A stretch of 39,715 nt of DNA, from assembly GCA_017994695.1 (NCBI GenBank), contig JAGOKF010000033.1, positions 1 through 39,715 on the forward strand, read 5' to 3'. Source of the DNA: Myxococcota bacterium. Lineage in GTDB: Bacteria; Myxococcota_A; UBA9042; DTJE01. A program made the position numbers and the translations under genes. Below, piece after piece: positions 25,845 through 33,477 of this stretch. The notes under the pieces are model-generated. The model saw only the letters and a program-made list of their open reading frames with translations, had not been told where the DNA came from and did no database searches. Position 1 is the first letter of the stretch. Each line of letters starts with the position of its first letter.

Positions 25845-28808
25845 TCAGGGAGTCGGGGGGGCGGGGTCCCGCAACTCGATGTCCGCGGCGAAGTGCAGGT
25901 AGCCCTGGTCGTGGCCCAGTTCCTTCGGGACGATCGCCAGGTCCTTGTCGGGCAACTGGAGAGGCAGGTCGCTGCCGGACAGCAGGTCCTTCAGATTGAA
26001 CGAGGGGATGGCCACCACGAAGGGCTCGTCAGCGATTTGCTGGAACAGCACCGGGATGGCCCCGAGCAGCAGGTCCCGGAAGGTGTCCTCCTGGCCGTCC
26101 CACTCCTCGTTCAGGTAGGCGATGTCCATGTCCACGAGGTCCGGCGGGTTCACCGTGATCTGGATGGCCGGGCCCTTTTCGGGGTCGTCCACGATGGCCA
26201 GCGACAGCGTCAGTTCCAGGAACAGGAACGCCTTCAGGTCCACCGGCTGCCCCATCAGCCCGAACTGCGCGTCCAGGTAGAAGTCCCCCAGCTGCACCGT
26301 CAGCGTTCCCGCGGGGTTGCAGGACGTGAAGACCGGGGGCAGCAGCGGGGTGGTCACCGCGTTCAGGTCGGTGATTCCGTACTGGGAGAGGTCGGTCCCG
26401 GTGCTGGCCAGATCCTCCGCCGTCAGCACGATGTGCAGGAAGCGGGAGTCCCAGACCGAGTAGAGGGCCTCGTTCAGCACGTCGTCGAAGATCGCCGCCA
26501 TGATCTTCCGGGCGTTGCCCAGGTCGAACCCGAACACCTCGGGGGTCAGGGCCAGGCACGAGGCCCTGCCGATGGATCCCAGGATGACCCGGTCCGCCAG
26601 ATGGTCCGAGGTGACCGCCCCGTCCAGGTCGATGGCGCCGCCGGCCGGCGTGAAGTCGATCTTGCGGGGCGCCAGGGAGATCCGGAGCACCAGGTTGTTC
26701 ATGCCCGGCAGCGGGGCGTCCACGGAGACCTCGAAGGGCTTCTCCAGCAGTTCGTTGACCTTGGGCTCCAGGTCGTTGATCGTCTTCACCAGCAGCGGTT
26801 CCACCTGGTCCCGGAGCAGGTTCTCCAGGGTCCCCTTCAGGATCGACGCCAGGAAGTTGAAGAAGACGTTGTCCAGGTGGAGGTTGAACCCGTCCATCTT
26901 CAGGGAGGTCTCCCCGGCGAAGATGCGGATCTTCCGGGTCGCCTGGTCCACCCCCAGGTTCACCCGCATGTTCAGCGTGACCTTCTGGGCCTCGGCGTAG
27001 CCGGACTGGTTGCCGGGACACAGGATGCCGCCCCCGGTCTTCACCAGCCGGACGTCGGCCCGGAAGTCCGGGATCGCCGCGTCGATCTGGAGTCCGCCGA
27101 AGGTGGGCTTCACCTGCACGTCGGGAGTGCCGAAGACCACCTGGTCCAGGAAGACGTCGTAGGCGCATCCGACCTGCTCCACCCGGGTCACGGGGCTGGG
27201 CAGCAGCGCTGTCACGTCCAGGTCCTTCAGCGCTGCCACCAGCAGCGCCGAGATCGTCGCCTGGTCGGCCGGGTCCGGGTTGTAGAACAGCAGGTCGTCG
27301 AGCCAGGCCTTCACCGCCTCGGGGACCAGGGACTGGGACACGTCCGGCTGGCCCATCGGGATCCACGTGGTGCTGAACAGGTAGGACTGGAGCACCCGCG
27401 TGGCGTTGCCGAAGGTGTCCGTGGCCACCGCGTCGATCAGGTTCATGCCCTGGACGGGCTGCATCGCAAACTGGAAGGTCCCCCCGGGGCCCATCTGGGC
27501 CGGCTGGCCGTTGATGGTCACCTGGCCGACCTGGCTGATGTCCTCGGACACGACGCCGGTCACCATCACCAGCCGGTCGCCGTCCAGCGTGGCCGCCCTC
27601 TCGGGGTAGGTGATGGCCAGGGTCGGGGCGGTGCCGTCGCACCAGGCCACGATGTCGTCGCAGCGGGAGGCATCGTCGGCCACGCAGGCGGCGAAGGTGT
27701 ATCGCCCCTCGGCCTCGAAGGCGAAGCGGTCCGCGGCGATGCGCCGGATGCCCGTTTCCGGGTCCACGGTGGGATCGGTGATGGCCCCGCCGGGGACGGG
27801 GTTTCCGAAAGCATCCACCAGGTCGAAGCCGACCTTCACCTGGTCGGCCACCCGGTAGGCCGGCTTTTCCGGGATGAGTTTCAGCCGCAGGCCCGTGGGT
27901 TGCCCCGCCTGGATGGTCAGGCGGGCCGACTCGAGGGTCGCCGGGGCGTCGTCGGCCGGGTGGCAGGTGACGTCGTACTGCCCCGCCTTGGTGCCCGTCA
28001 CCGTGAAGCCCATCGCCGAATTCGTCACCGAGAGGGCCTCGGGGACCTCGATCCGGAAGGACAGCCCGGCGATGGCGTTCCCCTCGGCGTCCGAGGCCTG
28101 GCAACTGCCCCGGCTCTCCTGTCCCGCCACGATGGTGTCCGGGTCCAGATCCGTGCGCACCCGGGCCAACGATCCCGCGACCACCTTCAGCGGGGCCGGG
28201 GTCTGGTCCACCGCGCCGTCGATCAGTCCGCAGGCCAGACGGTATTCGCCCGCCTTGCGTCCCGTGGCGTCGAACCGTCCGCCTCCCCGATCGACCAGGT
28301 CGATTCCCTCGGCGGGACTGGCCTGGACCTGGAAGGCCGCGACGGCGGGGTTCCCCAGGGCGTCGAAGGCCGAGCAGGTCACCTGGGCCGTCTCCCCGGC
28401 CCGGATGGTCGCCGGCGCGACGGCGGTATCCACCGTCAGGGGACGCCCCGACTCGACGGACAGCGTGGCGGGGGACTCATCCCGGAGTCCTGCTCCGGTG
28501 CAGGCGACCTGGTAGGTGCCGGCCTTGTCGCAGGTCAGCCGGAAGCCCGCGACGGTGCAACCGGCGGCCGGGTCCACCAGGACCTCGAAGGTCACCTCGG
28601 ATCCCTCGGGGGCTCCCAGGGCGACGCAGGTCACCTCGACGGTGCCTCCCGCCTCGACGGCCTCCGCCGAGAGGGTCGTGTCGATCGTCCAGCCGCTGAC
28701 GTCGCCGAAGTCGCCGCCGCTGTCGCTGCCACCGTTTCCGGAACCCCCGCCGCAGGCCCAGAGGACCGCCAGGGAGGCGACCAGGAGACCCTGCCACCGA
28801 TTCATCAT
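25845..28808 (-). CDS. Large lipoprotein with Ig-like repeats and an uncharacterised C-terminal region
   Basis: 987 residues. The signal ends in Leu-Trp-Ala-Cys19, followed by a Gly/Ser/Asp-rich tether. Residues about 40-310 contain three beta-sandwich repeats with recurring patterns (VEAGGTVEVTCVALG, IRAGETAQVTCSAFD, IVAGQESRGSCQASD, and YxVxC endings), resembling bacterial Ig-like (Big/invasin-type) domains with paired cysteines. Further beta domains follow to about 470. The C-terminal half has long amphipathic segments such as FNFLASILKGTLENLLRDQV and VKTINDLEPKVNELLEK between beta strands. This is reminiscent of lipid-binding TULIP-type folds, but that is speculation. It is probably surface or periplasmic. 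The second ATG (28805) sits at a better distance from AAGGGGG than the first. The function is unknown. Confidence 0.65.
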   Translation of the reverse strand: MMNRWQGLLVASLAVLWACGGGSGNGGSDSGGDFGDVSGWTIDTTLSAEAVEAGGTVEVTCVALGAPEGSEVTFEVLVDPAAGCTVAGFRLTCDKAGTYQVACTGAGLRDESPATLSVESGRPLTVDTAVAPATIRAGETAQVTCSAFDALGNPAVAAFQVQASPAEGIDLVDRGGGRFDATGRKAGEYRLACGLIDGAVDQTPAPLKVVAGSLARVRTDLDPDTIVAGQESRGSCQASDAEGNAIAGLSFRIEVPEALSVTNSAMGFTVTGTKAGQYDVTCHPADDAPATLESARLTIQAGQPTGLRLKLIPEKPAYRVADQVKVGFDLVDAFGNPVPGGAITDPTVDPETGIRRIAADRFAFEAEGRYTFAACVADDASRCDDIVAWCDGTAPTLAITYPERAATLDGDRLVMVTGVVSEDISQVGQVTINGQPAQMGPGGTFQFAMQPVQGMNLIDAVATDTFGNATRVLQSYLFSTTWIPMGQPDVSQSLVPEAVKAWLDDLLFYNPDPADQATISALLVAALKDLDVTALLPSPVTRVEQVGCAYDVFLDQVVFGTPDVQVKPTFGGLQIDAAIPDFRADVRLVKTGGGILCPGNQSGYAEAQKVTLNMRVNLGVDQATRKIRIFAGETSLKMDGFNLHLDNVFFNFLASILKGTLENLLRDQVEPLLVKTINDLEPKVNELLEKPFEVSVDAPLPGMNNLVLRISLAPRKIDFTPAGGAIDLDGAVTSDHLADRVILGSIGRASCLALTPEVFGFDLGNARKIMAAIFDDVLNEALYSVWDSRFLHIVLTAEDLASTGTDLSQYGITDLNAVTTPLLPPVFTSCNPAGTLTVQLGDFYLDAQFGLMGQPVDLKAFLFLELTLSLAIVDDPEKGPAIQITVNPPDLVDMDIAYLNEEWDGQEDTFRDLLLGAIPVLFQQIADEPFVVAIPSFNLKDLLSGSDLPLQLPDKDLAIVPKELGHDQGYLHFAADIELRDPAPPTP

Positions 28809-29079
28809 GACCCCCTTCGGAAGGCAGAAGCATTCTAGTCAAGGAGCCTGGCAAACACCAACCCGTGTTTCCTCGCGATGTCCGGACCTCGTCGGGACCC
28901 GGCTGCCGGTCGGCCCCGTGGAGGGCTGCCGGGGCCTGGTGGAGCGGCCCGGGGAGACCGAAAACGGGTGCCAGGGACCTTCCGGCGACGTATGATCCCT
29001 CCCGCTCCGGGTTCCCGTGGGTCGGGTGGCAGCAGGAACCCGTTCCCCGGGGCCCGGGGAACCCGATCCGGGAGTCGCG

Positions 29080-30318
29080 ATGACCCAGGAGGCCTGGCGG
29101 CGGCGGATTCGGCAGCGGGTCCAGGGGCCGGTGCACCGGTTCCACCTGGCCTGTCCCCCGGGATTCGAGGCCGAGGCCGCGGCCGAGTGCCGGGAGTCGG
29201 GCCTGCAGGATCCGGAGATCGCCGAAGCGGGGACGCTGGTGCTGGCCGGGAGACTGGCGGACGGCTGGCGGGCCTGCCTGTCCCTTTCCTGCGTGAACCG
29301 GGTGCGGGTGGAGGTCGGCCAGGGGCGGGCCGGAGCCCCCGAGGAGGCCTTCCGGCTGGCCCTGGCCGTTCCCTGGGAAGCGTGGCTGCCCGCCGGGCAT
29401 CCCCTGATCGTTCACGCCACGAACCGCCGGTCCCGGATGTTCGGCAGCGGCTTCCTGGACCGGGTGGTCCGGGACGCCGTGGACCGTCGTTTCCGGGAGT
29501 GCGGGCTCCCGGGGCCTTCCTGGAAGTCCTCCGGGGTCGGGCTGCGGGACGGGGAACCGGACGGGGAGGAGGAGGGGAGGGAGGAGGCCCCGGTCCCCGA
29601 CACGCTGGTCGCCCGCCTGGCGGACAACCGCCTGACGCTGATGCTGGACCTTGGGGGGGAGCCGCTGCACCGCCGGGGCCTGCGCCTCCGGGTGTCCCGG
29701 GCCCCCATCCGGGAGACGCTGGTCGCCGTGCTGCTGCGCCGGGCCGGCTGGAGTCCCGGACAGGCCCTGGTGGAGGGGTTCGCCGGGGACGCTCCCTTCG
29801 TCGCCGAGGCCGCGGCCCGGGACCGGGGCCTTCCGCCGGGAAGACTGCGGCGTTTCGCCTTTCAGGCCTGGCCTTCCTTCCGGCCGGCCGCCTTCCGGCA
29901 CCTGCGGGAGAAGGCGGAGGCCCGGTGCCTGCCATCGGCCCGGTCCCGGCTGGTGGCCATCGACCGGTCCCCCGAGGCCCTCGATCGGGCCCTGGAGCAC
30001 CTGGAACGGGCCGGGGTCGCAGGGGACGTCCTGCGGGTCCAGGCGGACTTCCTGGAATGGTGTCCGCCCGGGGACCTGGCTCCGGGACTTCTGTGCCTGA
30101 ATCCGCCCTACGGAATCCGCCTGGGCCTCCAGGATTCCCCGGGCTTCTTCCGGGACCTGGGATTCGCGCTTCGGTCCCGGTGGAGGGCCTGGCGCGTCCT
30201 CGTGGTCTGCCCCTCGGCGGCCCACGCCGAGGCCCTGGACCTCCCCCGTGCCCGCCGGTTTCCCCTGCCTCACGGAGGACTTCCGGCCGTGGGGGTGCTG
30301 TCCATCCCGGAACCTTGA
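29080..30318 (+). CDS. RlmL/THUMP-type RNA methyltransferase-like protein with altered SAM motif
   Basis: 412 residues. The order and local sequence follow the RlmL-type 23S rRNA guanine-N2 methyltransferases. An N-terminal THUMP-like region (about 20-200) has HATNRRSRMFGSGFLDRVV and LHRRGLRLRVSRAPIRETL. A catalytic half carries FAFQAWPSF and the target-binding NPPYGIRL (341-348). Motif I, which binds S-adenosylmethionine, should read like DPFCGSGT but here is EGFAGDAP (232-239). The Gly-Ser-Gly-Thr is lost while the flanks are kept. It may be inactive, use an altered pocket, or bind RNA only. A Glu/Asp-rich insertion sits at about 158-175. ATG 29080 is preferred to an upstream GTG-region extension. 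Confidence 0.75.
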   Translation: MTQEAWRRRIRQRVQGPVHRFHLACPPGFEAEAAAECRESGLQDPEIAEAGTLVLAGRLADGWRACLSLSCVNRVRVEVGQGRAGAPEEAFRLALAVPWEAWLPAGHPLIVHATNRRSRMFGSGFLDRVVRDAVDRRFRECGLPGPSWKSSGVGLRDGEPDGEEEGREEAPVPDTLVARLADNRLTLMLDLGGEPLHRRGLRLRVSRAPIRETLVAVLLRRAGWSPGQALVEGFAGDAPFVAEAAARDRGLPPGRLRRFAFQAWPSFRPAAFRHLREKAEARCLPSARSRLVAIDRSPEALDRALEHLERAGVAGDVLRVQADFLEWCPPGDLAPGLLCLNPPYGIRLGLQDSPGFFRDLGFALRSRWRAWRVLVVCPSAAHAEALDLPRARRFPLPHGGLPAVGVLSIPEP

Positions 30319-30644
30319 CCCCCGGGCCTGTTGGATCGTGGGGATGTCTGGGCGGTGGATGGATGCCCTTGGCCTGGAGGGAGGGGGCCTCCCATCGGGA
30401 GCACAGAACGGGTTGCAAGAGCCCTGGACAGCAGTCGGAAAACCTTTGTAGACTCCGCTTCTGTTCATAGAAGGTGCCGGTTCCGGGACCCGGAGACGCC
30501 GGTCGTGTCCCAGGGGATTGGTAGGCTCGTTCTTGGCCGGGAGACCCGGGGCATTTCAGTCGCCCGGGATCCCCACGGCGGGACGGGAGGGGGTCCGGGA
30601 CTTCGGAGGCTTGGCAAGGCATCGGCAACAGGCAAGGAGGCATC
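30319..30644 (+). other. 326-base region upstream of the cas operon
   Basis: No credible gene lies here; short frames lack start signals or homology. It holds a promoter-like pair at 30425-30454 and a long (about 180-base) untranslated leader before csb1. The csb1 Shine-Dalgarno AAGGAGG (30634-30640) is four bases before its ATG. No strong terminator hairpin with a T-run was found for the upstream methyltransferase gene. Confidence 0.6.
30425..30454 (+). promoter_or_regulatory. Candidate promoter of the cas operon
   Basis: TGGACA (30425-30430) and TAGACT (30449-30454) are separated by 18 bases, within an AT-richer patch. They match five and four consensus bases. Transcription from here would read csb1, csb2, cas3 and the last cas gene, whose junctions are all four bases or less. 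TAGACT also occurs before acpS. Confidence 0.45.
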
Positions 30645-31907
30645 ATGGCGGACGCGTTGACCCTGGAGACGTTGCGGGATCTGGTGGCGGGGGATGCGGT
30701 GGCGATCCGGCGCGTGCAGCGGTTGCAGCCGGCCGGGGGCCCTGGGGACAAGGTCTTCCCGCCGACCTATGAGGGGGGGACCTACGCAGAGGAGGAACGG
30801 ATCATCGACGGCCAGCAGGTCCACTGCGTGCTGCTGGACAGTGTGCAATCCCAGGCCAACCGCATGGAGCAGGCCCTCAAGGAGGCCTTTTACCGGGGAC
30901 CGGGACAGGAGGCTGACCTTCCGGTCATCACCGTGGACTTCGCCTCGGCCGGCCTGCCCGAGATCGGGGAGGTCACGAGTCTGGATGCGCCGCACCGCCT
31001 GGCCGACGCGATCCTCCGGGACAGCCTGCTGGACGGACAGCCGTTCCCCAAGACCTCCATTGGCCAGGTGCTGCGGAAGGCATCCCTGCACAACGCGACG
31101 GGCCTCTACGAGGTCTGTCCGACCGCGCTGATCTTCGGCGTCTGGGATTCCACCGGCGAAAGCGGCGGCCTGGGGGTCAAGTTCCAGAGAATGCTGGTCA
31201 GTGAGATCGTGGCGTTTCAGGCCCAGACAGGAAAGAGACCCTCCAGCCGCATCGATCCCCTGGGAATTGAAAAGGATGCTGGAACGCTTTACGCGGTTCC
31301 GGGTCATTCCGGCTGGACGCTCGATCCGGAAAAGGCATTGAAGGAAAACGGCAAACCAGTTCCCTACGGGACGAAGAAGGACAAGGTTGGAAAGAAAGTA
31401 GGAACACCTTCCGCGGCGAATCACGGCAATATCACGCCGTCTCTGAAAAATGAACAGGGCAAGGAGAACCACGGAGGGGTGACCTTCGCCTTTGCCCAGC
31501 AGTCGGTGGTGTTCAGTTTTCCGGCAGTGCGACGCCTTCGGTTCCCGGATTCCCAGAATCGTGTCGAAAAAGAGCGGGATCTGGCTGCCAGAACTGCCCT
31601 CGCGGCAATGGCGATCGGGGGGGCCCATCTGTCCGTCGGGAAGGGGTGTGACCTCCGCAGTCGGTGCCTGCTGGTTCCCGATGACTCTTCTGTCTCGGTC
31701 TGGGAAGTGATCCGGTTCGACGGATCGTGCGAGCCTCTCCGGATCGAGGACCCTGTGGAACTGTTGCGTCATGCGGACCGGAGTGCGCAGGGATTCGGGC
31801 TGCCTTCCTGGAGGCGACGTCCGTGGGTGCTGACCCCGAGCAATGAACTGGTGGAACTGGTGCGCAGGAGCAGGCAGGTCGTCCAGAACTCCTCTCCGGA
31901 GGATTGA
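30645..31907 (+). CDS. csb1: Type I-G Cas7 (Csb1/GSU0053 family)
   Basis: 420 residues. It matches the Csb1 family in layout: an N-terminal AIRRVQRLQPAGGPGDKVFPPTY, then LLDSVQSQANRMEQALKEA, SLLDGQPFPKTSIGQVLR and PTALIFGVWDSTGESGGLGVKF. Csb1 forms the crRNA-coating backbone of the type I-G (formerly I-U) Cascade. Residues about 190-275 are Lys/Asn-rich and AT-richer in DNA (31381-31440 is 31 G+C of 60), unlike the flanks, and may be a variable loop or a transferred segment. It is first in the operon with a strong AAGGAGG and ends four bases before csb2. Confidence 0.9.
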   Translation: MADALTLETLRDLVAGDAVAIRRVQRLQPAGGPGDKVFPPTYEGGTYAEEERIIDGQQVHCVLLDSVQSQANRMEQALKEAFYRGPGQEADLPVITVDFASAGLPEIGEVTSLDAPHRLADAILRDSLLDGQPFPKTSIGQVLRKASLHNATGLYEVCPTALIFGVWDSTGESGGLGVKFQRMLVSEIVAFQAQTGKRPSSRIDPLGIEKDAGTLYAVPGHSGWTLDPEKALKENGKPVPYGTKKDKVGKKVGTPSAANHGNITPSLKNEQGKENHGGVTFAFAQQSVVFSFPAVRRLRFPDSQNRVEKERDLAARTALAAMAIGGAHLSVGKGCDLRSRCLLVPDDSSVSVWEVIRFDGSCEPLRIEDPVELLRHADRSAQGFGLPSWRRRPWVLTPSNELVELVRRSRQVVQNSSPED

Positions 31908-31911
31908 CACA

Positions 31912-33477
31912 ATGTTTGCTCTAGGATGGCAGTACCTGACCGGGCGGGCAGTCGCAGCGGCCAGCGATGATTTGGAATCGCCGGAATGGCCTCCTCATCC
32001 CGATCGGGTCTTCAAGGCCCTGGTGGCAGCCTGGGGCGAAACAGGGGCCTCCGAAGAGGGAAGGGCCGCTCTACAGTGGCTGGAGCGTCAAGGGCCAGCG
32101 GCGATGGCTGTCTCGATGGACGAAGAGGTCCCGATCGGCACAATGCAGGTGTATGTTCCCGTGAACGATGATTTCAAGCATGAGAGGGAGAAACCGAAGC
32201 GGTCGAACGAGCGTGATACGGATGAAAGCCCTGACGAGTCAGATGAAGAATCCAAGGAAGGGAAGAAGAAGTCGCTTTTTCACGTGAGGAAAAGAAAACC
32301 GATCGCTTATGCGCTGCCTGGCGATCGCCCGTGCTTCCTGATCTTTCCCGAGGCCGACCCCGGTCCCCATCGGGCGGCCTTGGAGACGATCTGCCGGTCG
32401 GTGACCCACATCGGCCACTCCCGATCCCTGGTTCGCATGTGGATCGAGGACGACCCGCCCCCTCCCAACCTGGTTCCCCGGAGTTCCCGACAGACGACCC
32501 ACCACCTGGGGGTCTTCTACCAGGGGCGTCTTGCGGAACTGGAAGAGGACCACCGGGTGCTGTATCCGGGACCCCTTGAGGAGGAAACCGGGAAGGACAG
32601 GCAGAGCGGGAATGGCAAGTCGCCCCCTCCCCCGGTGCGCAGCCACGCCCGGGGGCAGTTCATCCCCTATGGCCCTCCCGGTGGCACCGTGTCGCAGCAG
32701 GGGGATTTCGAGCCGCGCGTGCTCGTGCTGCGTCGGGTGGAGGGCGCCCAGGCCAGCCTGCCCCGATCGCTGTCCTGGCTGGAGGTGCTTCGGAAAGCCC
32801 TGCTGCTGGCCGCCGACCAGCACCCCGAGTGGCGACGGCTGGTGAGCGGCCACGAGGCCTCCGGACAGGCGATGAACGCGCCGCACCTGGCGCTGGTCCC
32901 TCTGGCCGACGTCGGTCATCCCCACGCCGACGGACACCTGATGGGTTTCGGGATCCTGTTTCCCCGGGATCTGTCCCGGGACTTGGAAACGGACTTCCTG
33001 TGGGGGGTCCTGCCCCAGGTCTTCCAGGGGGACCCGGCACGGATCCGGCTGGTGGCCGGGGAGGCCGGGGAGATGCTGCTGGACCGGGAATCCCGTCCCG
33101 TGCCGCCCAGAACCCTTCAAGGCACCACCTGGACTCGGACATCGGCCCGCTGGGCCTCGGTGACGCCGGTCGTGCTGGACCGCCAGCCTCCCCGACGCCA
33201 CGAGGACCAGGACGCCTGGGCGATGGACCAGATCCGCCGAGCCTGCCTGCGGCAGGGATTGCCGGAGCCCGAGGAGGTCCGGGTATCCCCCGTGTCCTTT
33301 GTCCTGGGATCCCCGCCGTCCCGGGCCTTCCCGCCATTGCCCAGGCGCGGCGACGGGGGACGCCGCTGGCATCTCCACGCCGAAATCCGGTTCGCCGAAC
33401 AGGTCGCTGGACCGATTGTGCTGGGGGCTGGCCGGTATCGCGGGTACGGCCTGTTCCGACCGATGGGGGGACCATGA
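31912..33477 (+). CDS. csb2: Type I-G Cas5-Cas6 fusion (Csb2/GSU0054 family)
   Basis: 521 residues from the ATG at 31912. The start FALGWQYLTGRAVAAASDD and WPPHPDRVFKALVAAW are typical of the Csb2 family, which joins a Cas5-like half to a Cas6-like half. The C-terminus has the Gly-rich Cas6 loop GAGRYRGYGLF (505-515). His residues such as those in THIGHSRSLV and GHPHADGHLMGF are candidates for the RNase site. It should cut the CRISPR transcript in the repeat and cap the crRNA end. A charged stretch (about 85-125, EKPKRSNERDTDESPDESDE) is encoded by AT-richer DNA (32221-32280 is 27 G+C of 60). Its TGA overlaps the cas3 ATG. Confidence 0.9.
   Translation: MFALGWQYLTGRAVAAASDDLESPEWPPHPDRVFKALVAAWGETGASEEGRAALQWLERQGPAAMAVSMDEEVPIGTMQVYVPVNDDFKHEREKPKRSNERDTDESPDESDEESKEGKKKSLFHVRKRKPIAYALPGDRPCFLIFPEADPGPHRAALETICRSVTHIGHSRSLVRMWIEDDPPPPNLVPRSSRQTTHHLGVFYQGRLAELEEDHRVLYPGPLEEETGKDRQSGNGKSPPPPVRSHARGQFIPYGPPGGTVSQQGDFEPRVLVLRRVEGAQASLPRSLSWLEVLRKALLLAADQHPEWRRLVSGHEASGQAMNAPHLALVPLADVGHPHADGHLMGFGILFPRDLSRDLETDFLWGVLPQVFQGDPARIRLVAGEAGEMLLDRESRPVPPRTLQGTTWTRTSARWASVTPVVLDRQPPRRHEDQDAWAMDQIRRACLRQGLPEPEEVRVSPVSFVLGSPPSRAFPPLPRRGDGGRRWHLHAEIRFAEQVAGPIVLGAGRYRGYGLFRPMGGP

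Noticed and set aside
30557-30570. Fourteen-base match (CAGTCGCCCGGGAT) to the 3' end of the quinone oxidoreductase gene near 2695
   Set aside because: Short GC-rich identity with unrelated flanks; most likely chance.
32829-33473. Upstream extension of the cas3 frame
   Set aside because: Overlaps csb2 entirely and reads as low-complexity sequence. The ATG at 33474 overlaps the csb2 stop and starts the family homology.
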